A stretch of 57,099 nt of DNA from Firmicutes bacterium UBA3738 (GTDB lineage: Bacteria; Bacillota; Clostridia; Peptostreptococcales; Anaerovoracaceae): the NCBI GenBank assembly GCA_002372505.1, contig DFGY01000080.1, positions 15,273-72,371 on the forward strand, given 5' to 3'. Numbering within the stretch: the first letter of the stretch is position 1; each line of letters begins with the position of its first letter. Below, in pieces: positions 32,394 through 41,392 of this stretch. The notes beneath the pieces are model-generated. The model saw only the letters and a program-made list of their open reading frames with translations, made no database searches and was not told where the DNA came from. The translations under genes were made by a program, and so were the position numbers.

Positions 32394-32947
32394 TACTTTT
32401 CCTCACCCCTTCCATCTTTCTTCAGCACCATGGCAAGGAGTCCCGCAATGGCACCCGCCAGGATTGTCCATATGGCGTTAATGTTGAATATCATTATAGC
32501 CACGAAAGCCAGAATTGCGATAACCCATGAAAATACGCCGCGAAGAGCCTGACTGCCCAATCTTTGAAGAGCCACCACTATGAGCCCGCAGGCCGCAGCT
32601 TTAAGTCCTACGAAAACGCCCTGGACCACCTTGTTGTTCTCAAACTGGTTCAGGAACAAAACAATTATTACTATGCAAAGAAAAGAAGGAAGGGTCACGG
32701 CCAGGGTGCCGATTATGGCCCCAAGCATGCCGAACCTCTTCTTTCCTATGTACGTTGCAATATTAATGGCTACAACACCGGGAATGGCATAGCTGACTGC
32801 TACGCAGTCCACCATTTCTTCTTCGGTTACCCAGCCGTTGTCATCTACGGCGATTTTCTGCATGAGAGGAATCATCGCCAGACCGCCGCCGATTGTAAAG
32901 AGACCTATTTTGAAAAATTCATAGAACAGTTTCCAAAGCTCTCTCAT
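32393..32947 (-). CDS. Chromate transporter family protein, first half-size subunit
   Basis: 184-residue membrane protein of the short CHR family, partner of the gene at 31821. FFKIGLFTIGGGLAMIPLM (about 11-29) and AVSYAIPGVVAINIATYIG are the conserved blocks. It lies 30 nt downstream of proS and is coupled to the second subunit by a one-base stop/start overlap, in keeping with a heterodimer. The ribosome binding site is weak (AGAAAGAT). Confidence 0.88.
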   Translation of the reverse strand: MRELWKLFYEFFKIGLFTIGGGLAMIPLMQKIAVDDNGWVTEEEMVDCVAVSYAIPGVVAINIATYIGKKRFGMLGAIIGTLAVTLPSFLCIVIIVLFLNQFENNKVVQGVFVGLKAAACGLIVVALQRLGSQALRGVFSWVIAILAFVAIMIFNINAIWTILAGAIAGLLAMVLKKDGRGEEK

Positions 32948-32977
32948 TTTATCTTTCTAGTTCGTTTCTTTTCTTCG

Positions 32978-34705
32978 TTACTTCTCTTCGTTTACTGTTT
33001 TAATTGCCGTGTCAATTGCATCCTCTACACTTAAGAGACTTGACTCTTCGTCCCTTCTCATTTTGTATTCAACCTTTCCATCGGTTATATCTCTGCCTAC
33101 GGTAATTCTGATGGGAATGCCCAGCAGATCTGCGTCGTTGAATTTTACTCCCGGCCTTTCCTTACGGTCGTCGAGAAGAACTTCAATGCCGGCTTTCCGG
33201 AGTTTTTCGTAAATATCTTCCGCTGCCTTCACCTGCTCTTCCTCAGCTATCTTAACGATGGTTATGATCACGTGGTAAGGCGCAACGCTGATGGGCCAGA
33301 TGATTCCCTTGTCATCGTGGTGCTGCTCAACTACTGCCTGCATTGTTCTCGATATGCCTATCCCGTAGCAGCCCATTACAATCAAGTTTTCCTTCTGGTT
33401 CTCATCTTTATAATATGCACCCATGCTATCGGAATACTTTGTGCCAAGTTTGAATACCTGACCAACTTCTATTCCTCTTGTATGTTTTACGGGAGCTCCG
33501 CATACAGGGCATCTGTCCCCTTCGGCGAGAATCTTTATATCCGCAACTATGTCGCCTTCATAATCCCGGCCGTAGTTCATGTTAATGTAATGGTGGTCTA
33601 CGTCACAGGCACCTGCACAGAGATTCTTCATTCCCACCAGCTCGGAGTCAACGACTATTGTGCAGTCATGAAGACCCATAGGACCTGTGAATCCGCCAAC
33701 GCAGCCTGTGGCCTCTCCCATCTTATCTTCATCTGCAAACTCGATGGCATGCTCGGGAATGCCCAGAGCGTTAACCAGCTTTATCATGTTGCAGTCACGA
33801 TCGCCTCTTACAAATGCGGCAACGTATTTGTCAATCTGTCCCTGCTCGTCGTAGGTCTGGAACAGCAATGCCTTTATAGTCTGCTTTTTATCCAGTCCCA
33901 GATATTCCGCAACGGCTTCAATGGTTTTGGTTCCCGGTGTGTGAACCTTTTCAAGTTCCTTCATTTCTTCATCTGAAGCCGGGTCATCGCTGCAGGCAGC
34001 ACTTTCAACTGTGGCAGCCATGTCACAGGATGTGCAGTAAGCTATTTCACTCTCACCGTACTCGGACAGAGCAGTAAACTCGTGGGAGCCGCTGCCGCCG
34101 ATTGCACCGTTATCCGCCTCAACAGGTCTGAAGTCCAGCCCGCAACGGGTGAAAACCTTTTCATAGGCGCCAAACATATCGTTATAGCTCTTATCCAGGC
34201 CTTCTTCATCCAGGTCAAATGAATAGGCGTCCTTCATAATGAACTCACGTCCGCGCATGAGACCAAATCTGGGTCTTACTTCATCACGGTACTTGGTCTG
34301 AATCTGATAAAGGGACATGGGAAGCTGCTTGTGAGATGTAACATCGGTTTTCATAATGTCAGTAAATACTTCCTCATGAGTTGGTCCAAGACAAAAGTCC
34401 GCATCCTTTCTATCCTTGAGACGCCAAAGCTCCGGGCCGTAGTCAAACCATCTGCCCGATTCCTGCCAAAGCTCCGCAGGCTGAACTGCGCTCATGAGTA
34501 TTTCCTGTCCGCCTATGGCGTCCATTTCCTCACGTACAATCTGTTCAATCTTCCTGATGGAACGGTATCCCATATGCATATACCCGTATATGCCTGAGGC
34601 CAGTCTTCTTATCATGCCGGTCCTCAGCAGAAGTATATGGCTGGGAAGCACAGCATCGTTTGGAGCCTCCCTCAAAGTTTTAATCAGCATTTTTGAAAGT
34701 CGCAT
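32978..34705 (-). CDS. proS: Prolyl-tRNA synthetase (bacterial type)
   Basis: Class II aminoacyl-tRNA synthetase of 575 residues with the bacterial arrangement. The catalytic core begins MRLSKMLIKTLREAPNDAV; motif 2 region YRDEVRPRFGLMRGREF is clear, preceded by LGPTHEEVFTDI. An INS editing domain (about 225-385) lies between motifs 2 and 3; motif 3 and the anticodon-binding domain (KAAEDIYEKLRKAGIEVLLDD) complete it. AAAGGAGA precedes the ATG. It is cotranscribed with ispF (4 nt upstream gap). Confidence 0.96.
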   Translation of the reverse strand: MRLSKMLIKTLREAPNDAVLPSHILLLRTGMIRRLASGIYGYMHMGYRSIRKIEQIVREEMDAIGGQEILMSAVQPAELWQESGRWFDYGPELWRLKDRKDADFCLGPTHEEVFTDIMKTDVTSHKQLPMSLYQIQTKYRDEVRPRFGLMRGREFIMKDAYSFDLDEEGLDKSYNDMFGAYEKVFTRCGLDFRPVEADNGAIGGSGSHEFTALSEYGESEIAYCTSCDMAATVESAACSDDPASDEEMKELEKVHTPGTKTIEAVAEYLGLDKKQTIKALLFQTYDEQGQIDKYVAAFVRGDRDCNMIKLVNALGIPEHAIEFADEDKMGEATGCVGGFTGPMGLHDCTIVVDSELVGMKNLCAGACDVDHHYINMNYGRDYEGDIVADIKILAEGDRCPVCGAPVKHTRGIEVGQVFKLGTKYSDSMGAYYKDENQKENLIVMGCYGIGISRTMQAVVEQHHDDKGIIWPISVAPYHVIITIVKIAEEEQVKAAEDIYEKLRKAGIEVLLDDRKERPGVKFNDADLLGIPIRITVGRDITDGKVEYKMRRDEESSLLSVEDAIDTAIKTVNEEK

Positions 34706-34709
34706 GTCT

Positions 34710-35195
34710 TTATATATCTCCTTTACTTATTATACATGTCGCAAGGCAGGCTATTCCTTCTTCCCTGCCTGTGAAGCCAAGCTTCTCCGTAGTCGTCCCC
34801 TTTATGTTAATGCAGGATTTATCCATGTCAAGCTCTCCCGCAATAATACTCTTCATTTCATCGGAATAAGGACTTATCTTCGGCTTCTCGCACACAAGTG
34901 TAACATCAATATTGCCGATAATAAAGCCCTCTTTTTTCAGCAGGTCATTTACGGCACGCAAAAGCTTAACCGATGATATGCCTTTATACTTATCATCGGT
35001 ATCGGGGAAATGCTTTCCTATATCACCCATCCCCGCTGCACCAAGGAGGGCATCCATTACTGCATGAAGGAGCACATCCGCATCTGAGTGGCCGGCGAGT
35101 CCCTTTTCGAAAGGGATCTCAACGCCACCCAGATACAGTTTTCTCTCTTCATCAAACTTGTGTACATCAAAGCCGTTTCCGGCTCTAATCTCCAA
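34710..35195 (-). CDS. ispF: 2-C-methyl-D-erythritol 2,4-cyclodiphosphate synthase
   Basis: Enzyme of the MEP isoprenoid pathway; cyclises CDP-methylerythritol 2-phosphate with loss of CMP. The 161-residue protein has metal ligands in NGFDVHKF (about 8-15) and the family block GLAGHSDADVLLHAVMDALL, then GDIGKHFPDTD and the C-terminal TTTEKLGFTGREEGI. The start is TTG at 35193-35195, six bases after GAGGTGAT; no ATG gives a full N-terminus. IspD is not adjacent. Confidence 0.95.
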   Translation of the reverse strand: MEIRAGNGFDVHKFDEERKLYLGGVEIPFEKGLAGHSDADVLLHAVMDALLGAAGMGDIGKHFPDTDDKYKGISSVKLLRAVNDLLKKEGFIIGNIDVTLVCEKPKISPYSDEMKSIIAGELDMDKSCINIKGTTTEKLGFTGREEGIACLATCIISKGDI

Positions 35196-35210
35196 AATTA
35201 ATCACCTCTT

Positions 35211-36326
35211 CTACTTGGCAGGTTTGCCGAATATCATTCTTCCGGCCGCTGTCTGAAGAACGCTGGTTACAGTTACATCAATATTCTTGCTGATGTATTT
35301 TCTGCCTTCTTCCACCACTACCATAGTTCCGTCATCAAGATAGGCAACAGCCTGTCCCGTTTCTTTACCTTCCTTTACAAGGAAAAGATTCATATTCTCG
35401 CCGGGCAGGATTACAGGCTTAAGGTTGTTGGCAAGTTCGTTTATATTCAGCACGGGAACACCGTTTATTCCCGCCACTTTATTCAGATTGAAATCGTTTG
35501 TAACAACCTTGCCGTTCATGACCTGAGCCAGTTTGAGCAGCTTGACATCCACTTCCGGGATTTCCTTTAAAGCCTTTTCACTTGTGGTGTCCGATATTTC
35601 GACACCAAATTCATTTTGAATTTTGTTGAGTACATCAAGCCCTCTTCTGCCACGCTTGCGCTTTAATGAGTCTGAAGAGTCAGCAATGTGCCTGAGCTCT
35701 ACCAGGACAAAATCGGGAATTACGATTTTACCTTCGATGAAGCCTGTGTTCATGATGTCATAAATTCTACCGTCGATTATGACACTTGTATCGAGAATCT
35801 TAGGTGCTGCATCGCCGCCTTTTGAGCTGCGCTTCTTCTTTGTGTCCTGAGTTTTCCTTTCTCTTCCTTCCCTTGTTATGGCGTAGAATACGTCTTTACC
35901 CTTTCTCGTGGCAATTACAATGCCAAGGTATCCCATGAGCAAATAAGTAACCAATGTAAGCACCAGAGGCACGTAAGGAATCTTGATGTAGTCATAGACA
36001 TTGCTTACCAGGAATGCTATAAACAGTCCTATTACCAGACCTGCCGTCCCGCCGAGTATTTCGTTGGCGGACACAGACTGCAAATCGGACTCGATTGTAT
36101 TGGTAACCTTTTTGCTCCTTCTCTTGAGAGCCGGGGCCAGAAAAAAGAAAATAATAGTAAAAATAATTACGGATGAAGAAGTAAGTAGTATTTCCTGCAG
36201 GGACGTAAAGCCCTTTGCGGGAACGTTTTTCGTCTGGACAAGGATGTACTCGATAAGCTGAGCAATTCCGTATCCGGCTATAGCTCCGACCAGAGTAAAG
36301 ATAGCTCTAAATAGAGTCCTGAACAT
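35211..36326 (-). CDS. yacL: YacL-type PIN/TRAM domain membrane protein
   Basis: 371-residue protein with four N-terminal membrane segments (1-150), then a PIN nuclease-like domain (ILDTSVIIDGRIYDIMNTGF at about 177-196, with later acidic residues), and a C-terminal TRAM domain (GQAVAYLDDGTMVVVEEGRK). Homologues lie beside ispD/ispF and carD in many Firmicutes, as here. Catalytic activity and RNA target are not established. GGGAGGTGA precedes the ATG. It is 83 nt downstream of carD. Confidence 0.9.
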   Translation of the reverse strand: MFRTLFRAIFTLVGAIAGYGIAQLIEYILVQTKNVPAKGFTSLQEILLTSSSVIIFTIIFFFLAPALKRRSKKVTNTIESDLQSVSANEILGGTAGLVIGLFIAFLVSNVYDYIKIPYVPLVLTLVTYLLMGYLGIVIATRKGKDVFYAITREGRERKTQDTKKKRSSKGGDAAPKILDTSVIIDGRIYDIMNTGFIEGKIVIPDFVLVELRHIADSSDSLKRKRGRRGLDVLNKIQNEFGVEISDTTSEKALKEIPEVDVKLLKLAQVMNGKVVTNDFNLNKVAGINGVPVLNINELANNLKPVILPGENMNLFLVKEGKETGQAVAYLDDGTMVVVEEGRKYISKNIDVTVTSVLQTAAGRMIFGKPAK

Positions 36327-36409
36327 TTCGTTTTCACCTCCCTTCTTATTGAATTTTTTTGTCTTGATTTTTATATATCACAGCGCAGAAAAAATCAAGC
36401 AGCCAAGTA

Positions 36410-36883
36410 TTAAATAGCTGCTATGATCATCTCTTCCGCCTTATCGTGATCTATATCCAGCGCCATAATAAATTCACTTGAGAGAATTTGCTTGGCGTTT
36501 GTCAGCATCTTTTTTTCGCCCGTTGAAAGATGCTTGGTGGATTCAACTCTTGTGAGATTGCGTACCACCTCCGCAACCTCCTTTATATCGCCTGTCTTCA
36601 GTTTCTCCATGTTTTCCCTGTTGCGATGATTCCAGTTGCTGGGCATAGGTGTTGAAGGTGCCCCAAGCACATCGAGAACCATATCCACATCCTTCTCTTC
36701 GATTACATCTCTGACACCGATTTCGTCACACTTATCCACGGGAATCATAATCTTCATATCCCCGTGAGGAAGTTTCAGAACATAGTACTGGCGCATCTCG
36801 CCAAGTATCTCACGCTCTTCAATTTCCTTGATTACGCCTGCTCCGTGCATCGGATATACTATTCTGTCACCTATGTTGTACAT
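36410..36883 (-). CDS. carD: CarD/CdnL-family RNA polymerase-binding regulator
   Basis: 157-residue transcription factor. The N-terminal RNA-polymerase-interacting Tudor-like domain starts MYNIGDRIVYPMHGAGVIKE and includes YYVLKLPHGDMKIMIPVDKC; the helical C-terminal domain (about 75-157) contains NWNHRNRENMEKLKTGD and LTRVESTKHLSTGEKKM. CarD proteins stabilise open complexes, often at rRNA promoters. ATGGAGGG precedes the ATG. It heads yacL-ispF-proS. Confidence 0.93.
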   Translation of the reverse strand: MYNIGDRIVYPMHGAGVIKEIEEREILGEMRQYYVLKLPHGDMKIMIPVDKCDEIGVRDVIEEKDVDMVLDVLGAPSTPMPSNWNHRNRENMEKLKTGDIKEVAEVVRNLTRVESTKHLSTGEKKMLTNAKQILSSEFIMALDIDHDKAEEMIIAAI

Positions 36884-37041
36884 TTAACCCTCCATGGTAT
36901 CATGGTACGCAAAACACCCATGTTGTCATACCTAAGGTAAGTATACACCAGAAAACAACACTTTGTCAAATTTAGTCGATTATTATATATTAACAATAAT
37001 CTAGTTGTCAATATGTTTTTTAATAACAGGGTACCATAATA

Positions 37042-37132
37042 GGGTGACAGAGCGTTTCACGGGGACAGGCTTTTTGTTACACCCCAGCGGGGCGTAACAA
37101 AAAGCCTGTCCCCGTGAAACGCTCTGTCACCC
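37042..37132. repeat. Perfect 39-bp palindrome of the CGGGGACAGG family
   Basis: Arms 37042-37080 and 37094-37132 are perfect inverted copies beginning GGGTGACAGAGCGTTTCACG and ending CTTTTTGTTAC; the apex CACCCCAGCGGGGC adds a further 4-bp stem. The shared core with 27674-27752 is GCGTTTCACGGGGACAGGCT plus TTTTGTT. It ends six bases before the argF stop codon, so it may also act as a transcript end for argF. Confidence 0.93.
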
Positions 37133-37137
37133 ATCTG

Positions 37138-38136
37138 CTATTTGCCTAATGTAGCAACCATTACCGCTTTAATTGTATGCATGCGGTTTTCGGCTTCGTC
37201 GAATACGACGCTTTTGTCGCTGCGGAATACTTCATCGGTTACTTCTCTGATGTCGTAGCCAAGCTCCATCTGCTCTTTGGCAAGCTTTGTTTCAAAGTCG
37301 TGGAATGCAGGCAGGCAGTGCATGAACAATGTGTCCGGATTGCCTGTGGATGCCATCATTTCCTCAGTTACCTTGAAGGGCGTGAGGAGCTTTACTCTTT
37401 CAGGAATCTCGGCTTCTTCACCCATGGATGCCCAGATATCCGTGTATATTACATCAACGTCCTTCAGGCAGTCAGGTGAGCTGCTGATTTCGATTTTCGC
37501 TCCTGATTCCGACGCTACTTCATTTACCTTGGCGACGATTTCGCCGTCTATTTCATCAGCCATTACCTGAGGACCGTATGCAACGAAGTGCATTCCCATT
37601 TTGGCGGCGCCGTACATCCAGGCATAGCTCATATTGTTTCTTATATCGCCGACGAAGGCCACTTTGACTTCGTTTAAGGGCTTGTCTATATGTTCCTCAA
37701 TTGTAAGCATGTCTGCGAGAATCTGGGTGGGATGATCCACGTCTGTCAGGCCGTTCCATACAGGTACTCCCGAGAACTTTGCAAGGTCTTCTACGGTTTT
37801 CTGACTGAATCCGCGGTACTCAATTCCATCGAACATTCTGCCCAGTACCTTCGCTGAATCCTCTACGCTCTCCTTTTTTCCAAACTGGGAGCTTGAAGGG
37901 TCTATGAAGGTGACATTGCCCCCTTCGTCCTTACAGCCTACTTCGAATGAGCATCTTGTTCTCGTGCTGGTTTTTTCAAAAATTATAGCTATATTCTTTC
38001 CTTCCAGAGATTTGCCAAGGATGCCCTGCTTCTTCTTCGCTTTGAGATCGTGAGCAAGATCAAGCATGTATCTTATCTCTTCCTGGCTGAAATCCATGAG
38101 TGTGAGAAAACTTCTTCCTTTGAGATTGACTGACAT
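37138..38136 (-). CDS. argF: Ornithine carbamoyltransferase
   Basis: Forms citrulline from ornithine and carbamoyl phosphate, or runs backwards in arginine fermentation. The 332-residue protein shows KTSTRTRCSFEVG (carbamoyl-phosphate loop, about 55-67), the HPTQILADM segment, and HCLPAFHD with the catalytic cysteine (about 271-278). GGAGG precedes the ATG. It is alone, divergent from sdaAB across 288 nt that hold A+T-rich promoter-like sequence but no recognisable arginine operator, so biosynthetic versus catabolic role is undecided. Downstream is the 39-bp palindrome. Confidence 0.95.
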   Translation of the reverse strand: MSVNLKGRSFLTLMDFSQEEIRYMLDLAHDLKAKKKQGILGKSLEGKNIAIIFEKTSTRTRCSFEVGCKDEGGNVTFIDPSSSQFGKKESVEDSAKVLGRMFDGIEYRGFSQKTVEDLAKFSGVPVWNGLTDVDHPTQILADMLTIEEHIDKPLNEVKVAFVGDIRNNMSYAWMYGAAKMGMHFVAYGPQVMADEIDGEIVAKVNEVASESGAKIEISSSPDCLKDVDVIYTDIWASMGEEAEIPERVKLLTPFKVTEEMMASTGNPDTLFMHCLPAFHDFETKLAKEQMELGYDIREVTDEVFRSDKSVVFDEAENRMHTIKAVMVATLGK

Positions 38137-38424
38137 TTAAGTGCCTCCATTTTCTTATTACTTACATTCAAAATAAAATCACAATATAACACAATAATCC
38201 ATATGCGCCTTCCGCGCCTTTATACTATATCACCGCAAAATCAAAAGTCCAGCATTTTATTTATATTTTTTCATTTTTGTGCATATTTTTTCAAAACTAA
38301 CCCTTTACCCTTACCCGATTGCCACTTTTTATATACGCAATGTATCATTTATACGTTACAACTTGCCCGTGCAGGACTGGAGTTGTACAATATATATAAA
38401 TTCTTAATGAAAGAAGGTGGATTT

Positions 38425-39096
38425 ATGGAGTTCATTAGTTTATTCGATGTAATCGGTCCCAATATGATTGGCCCGTCAAGCTCTCACACTGCGGGAGCTG
38501 CCGCCATGTCTCTTCTGGCCCGGAAATTGTTTGCACCTCAGAAGCCTAAAAAGGTCACATTTACCCTCTACGGTTCCTTTGCCAACACTTATAAAGGCCA
38601 CGGCACCGACAAAGCCCTTCTGGGAGGAATTCTCGGCTTCGAGCCGGACGACGAGAGAATTAGGGATTCCTTTAAAATAGCGGATGAGATGGGTATGAAC
38701 TATACTTTTATTGAGGATCATGACACTGAGGTCCCCCACTCCAATACTGCTGACATTTTTATGGATAACGGCAACGGATACACCTTCAGTGTCCGCGGCG
38801 TATCAGTTGGAGGCGGAAAGATTAAGCTGACAAAATTCAACGGCATCGACGTAGAGTTCACCGGGGAATACAGCGCCATCATAGTTCGTCAGATTGATAA
38901 ACCCGGAGTAGCAGCTCATATTACGAAATGTCTCGCTGACGCCAACGTCAACATTGCCTTCATGGATTTGTTCCGGGAGAGCAAAGGCCAGACGGCATAT
39001 ACCATCGTTCACGTAGATGAGCACGTGTCTCAGCTGACGGTGGATAATATCAGCGAATTCAGATATATAGAAGAAGTTAAACTTGTTCAGGTATAA
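38425..39096 (+). CDS. sdaAB: L-serine dehydratase, beta subunit
   Basis: Beta subunit of the iron-sulfur L-serine dehydratase that deaminates serine to pyruvate and ammonia. The 223-residue protein contains FDVIGPNMIGPSSSHTAGAA at its start, the YGSFANTYKGHGTDKALLGG block, and a C-terminal ACT domain (SAIIVRQIDKPGVAAHI, about 148-223). ATG at 38425 has GAAGGTGG upstream; an earlier in-frame ATG (38407) lacks one. 14 nt separate it from sdaAA. Two-subunit forms are typical of Gram-positive anaerobes. Confidence 0.94.
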   Translation: MEFISLFDVIGPNMIGPSSSHTAGAAAMSLLARKLFAPQKPKKVTFTLYGSFANTYKGHGTDKALLGGILGFEPDDERIRDSFKIADEMGMNYTFIEDHDTEVPHSNTADIFMDNGNGYTFSVRGVSVGGGKIKLTKFNGIDVEFTGEYSAIIVRQIDKPGVAAHITKCLADANVNIAFMDLFRESKGQTAYTIVHVDEHVSQLTVDNISEFRYIEEVKLVQV

Positions 39097-39110
39097 AAGG
39101 AGGCCCCTAA

Positions 39111-39977
39111 GTGGATTTTGTAAACGGAAAAGAACTTATTAAAACATGCGAAGAAGAGGGCTGCCCCATTTCAGTAACTATGCTGACAAGGGAGCGTACA
39201 GAAACCCTTGAAACCAAAGAAGATATACTGGCCAGACTCAAGGTTTCTCTGGATATAATGAAAAACTCCGCCACTACCTCCATTGAAAATCCGACAAAGT
39301 CAATTGGCGGTCTCATCGGCGGTGAGGCGAAGAAAATAATGGATTCCAAAATTAAGCTCTTTGGACCTCTTTTGACTAAGGCCATAGCCTATTCCCAGAG
39401 CGTACTGGAAGTAAACGCCACCATGGGACTCATAGTCGCAGCTCCGACGGCAGGCTCATCCGGCGTTGTTCCCGGCGTGCTGATCGCCCTTGCCGAGGAA
39501 TACGATTTAGGAGATGAGGAACTGCTTTCCGGACTATTGAATACGTCGGCAATAGGCTATCTTCTCATGCGCAATGCTTCCGTTGCCGGAGCCGAAGGCG
39601 GCTGCCAGGCGGAAGTTGGAAGTGCATCGGCCATGGCTGCCTCAGCAATAGTGGAGCTTCTCGGAGGCACTCCGGCGGACTGCCTTAACGCAGCAGCCTT
39701 TGCCATTTCAAATATTCTGGGAATGGTATGCGACCCAATAGCCGGACTTGTTGAATCTCCCTGTCAGAATAGAAACGCCATCGGCGTAACAAATGCTTTT
39801 ACGGCAGCCCAGCTGGCTCTGGCCGGCATTACCCACCCTGTCCCCTTTGACGAAATGGTGGATGCTATGCTGAAGGTCGGCAGACAACTGCCCAGAGAAC
39901 TGAGAGAAACAGCCCTTGGCGGATGTGCATGCACCCCTACAGGCTGCGATTTATCCTGCAAAATATTCGGCCAGTAA
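39111..39977 (+). CDS. sdaAA: L-serine dehydratase, alpha subunit (Fe-S)
   Basis: Catalytic subunit holding an oxygen-sensitive 4Fe-4S cluster that binds the substrate hydroxyl. The 288-residue protein has the serine-binding APTAGSSGVVPGVL (about 121-134), AGAEGGCQAEVGSASAMAA, and cluster cysteines in GMVCDPIAGLVESPCQNRN and GGCACTPTGCDLSC. It starts with GTG seven bases after AAAGGAGG. Cotranscribed with sdaAB and followed 21 nt later by deoC. It works in the same serine pool as cysE. Confidence 0.95.
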   Translation: MDFVNGKELIKTCEEEGCPISVTMLTRERTETLETKEDILARLKVSLDIMKNSATTSIENPTKSIGGLIGGEAKKIMDSKIKLFGPLLTKAIAYSQSVLEVNATMGLIVAAPTAGSSGVVPGVLIALAEEYDLGDEELLSGLLNTSAIGYLLMRNASVAGAEGGCQAEVGSASAMAASAIVELLGGTPADCLNAAAFAISNILGMVCDPIAGLVESPCQNRNAIGVTNAFTAAQLALAGITHPVPFDEMVDAMLKVGRQLPRELRETALGGCACTPTGCDLSCKIFGQ

Positions 39978-39998
39978 CTTATAACCGGGAGGAACAAA

Positions 39999-40703
39999 AT
40001 GAACAACGGACGCCCATTTAACACATACTTTGATCACACACTGCTGAAGCCTGACGCAACTAAGGAAGACATAAAAAGACTTTGCGACGAAGCAAAGAAA
40101 TATTCTTTTTATTCCGTCTGCGTCAATTCCTGCTACGTTGCTCTTGCCCACGAGGAGCTTAGAGGCTCGGGCATAAAAGTTACGAGTGTAGTAGGATTCC
40201 CTCTGGGAATGATGGAAAGCAGTGCCAAGGCTTATGAGACTGACAAGGCATGTGAAGATGGCGCCGAAGAAATCGATATGGTTATAAACGTTGGCGCTCT
40301 TAAAAGCGGCGACTACGCCTACGTCCATGACGACATTGCCGCCGTCGCTTCAATGTGCTACGAGCACGATGCAATTCTGAAGGTAATTATCGAGACCTGC
40401 CTTCTGACAGACGACGAAATAGTCCAGGCCTGCAAAATCGCCGAAAGAGCCGGCGCGGATTTCGTAAAAACCTCTACGGGGTTCGCTCCTCTGCCCGAAG
40501 GTTCCGGCAAAGCCACAAATGGCGCAACTGTTCACGATGTAAAGCTAATGCGTGAGTCCGTTTCAAGCAACATAAGAATAAAAGCCAGCGGTGGTATTCA
40601 CACGCTGGCTGACGCTCTTGCTCTCATTTATGCCGGGGCAGGCAGACTTGGCTGCAGCGCCTCGGTCAATATTATTGAAGAATATTTAAAGTCGAACAAA
40701 TAA
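39999..40703 (+). CDS. deoC: Deoxyribose-phosphate aldolase
   Basis: Class I aldolase that splits 2-deoxyribose-5-phosphate into acetaldehyde and glyceraldehyde-3-phosphate, for deoxynucleoside use. The 234-residue protein has FDHTLLKPDATKEDI at the start, EIDMVINVGALKSGD, the VIIETCLL strand, and the Schiff-base lysine in GADFVKTSTGFAP (about 149-161), then IRIKASGGIHT. GGGAGGAAC precedes the ATG. It follows sdaAA in the same direction, an uncommon grouping. Confidence 0.95.
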   Translation: MNNGRPFNTYFDHTLLKPDATKEDIKRLCDEAKKYSFYSVCVNSCYVALAHEELRGSGIKVTSVVGFPLGMMESSAKAYETDKACEDGAEEIDMVINVGALKSGDYAYVHDDIAAVASMCYEHDAILKVIIETCLLTDDEIVQACKIAERAGADFVKTSTGFAPLPEGSGKATNGATVHDVKLMRESVSSNIRIKASGGIHTLADALALIYAGAGRLGCSASVNIIEEYLKSNK

Positions 40704-40710
40704 GCGACTG

Positions 40711-41316
40711 TTACTTTGCAAGTTCCTCTTTTATTGCTGCGAGAATATCGTCGAAATTCTCGTACGCCGGAATGTCCGGATAATCAGCTTTTATCTGATC
40801 GGTTGTTCTGAAAAGGAATCCGGCCTTGCTTGCCTGAATCATTCCCAGGTCGTTAAAGCTGTCGCCGAAAGCTATAGTTTCGTAGCCCATTTCCTGGAAC
40901 TTCTTAACCGTTGTAAGCTTTGTATCGTTTATTCTCATGTGTACGCCTGTAATCTCACCATCAGGTGCGATTTCAAGTTCGTTGCAGAGGAGCGTAGGCC
41001 AGTCAAGCTTCTTCATGAGGGGCTTTGCAAACTGCTCGAACGTATCGCTGAGCACTACAGCATTTGTAATGCTTCTAAGTTCATCGAGAAATTCCTTTGC
41101 TCCGGGCATCGGATCTATCGTTGCGATTGTCTCCTGGATTTCCTTGATACCAAGACCGTGTTCTTTAAGAACTCCCAGTCTCCACTTCATGAGCTTGTCA
41201 TAGTCAGGCTCATCTCTGGTTGTTCTCTTAAGTTCGGGAATGCCGCTGGCCTCCGCAAAAGCTATCCAAATCTCCGGCACCAGCACGCCTTCCATGTCCA
41301 TGCATACCATATACAT
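40711..41316 (-). CDS. thrH: ThrH: phosphoserine phosphatase/homoserine phosphotransferase
   Basis: 201-residue HAD enzyme strongly resembling Pseudomonas ThrH, which dephosphorylates phosphoserine and can move the phosphate to homoserine. Motif I is CMDMEGVLVPEIWIAFAEA (about 5-23; the nucleophile is the first Asp, with Glu two residues later, the ThrH hallmark), motif II LSDTFEQF, and motif III/IV lysine with GDSFNDLGMI. AGGAGG lies upstream of the ATG. It converges with deoC. With cysE and sdaAB it adds to serine metabolism here; presence of homoserine kinase elsewhere is unknown. Confidence 0.92.
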   Translation of the reverse strand: MYMVCMDMEGVLVPEIWIAFAEASGIPELKRTTRDEPDYDKLMKWRLGVLKEHGLGIKEIQETIATIDPMPGAKEFLDELRSITNAVVLSDTFEQFAKPLMKKLDWPTLLCNELEIAPDGEITGVHMRINDTKLTTVKKFQEMGYETIAFGDSFNDLGMIQASKAGFLFRTTDQIKADYPDIPAYENFDDILAAIKEELAK

Positions 41317-41392
41317 TGCATTTTCCTCCTACATCATTGCATTTTAAATATCGACCTTGTAAATATACCATACTACACCGTCGTAGCACAAG

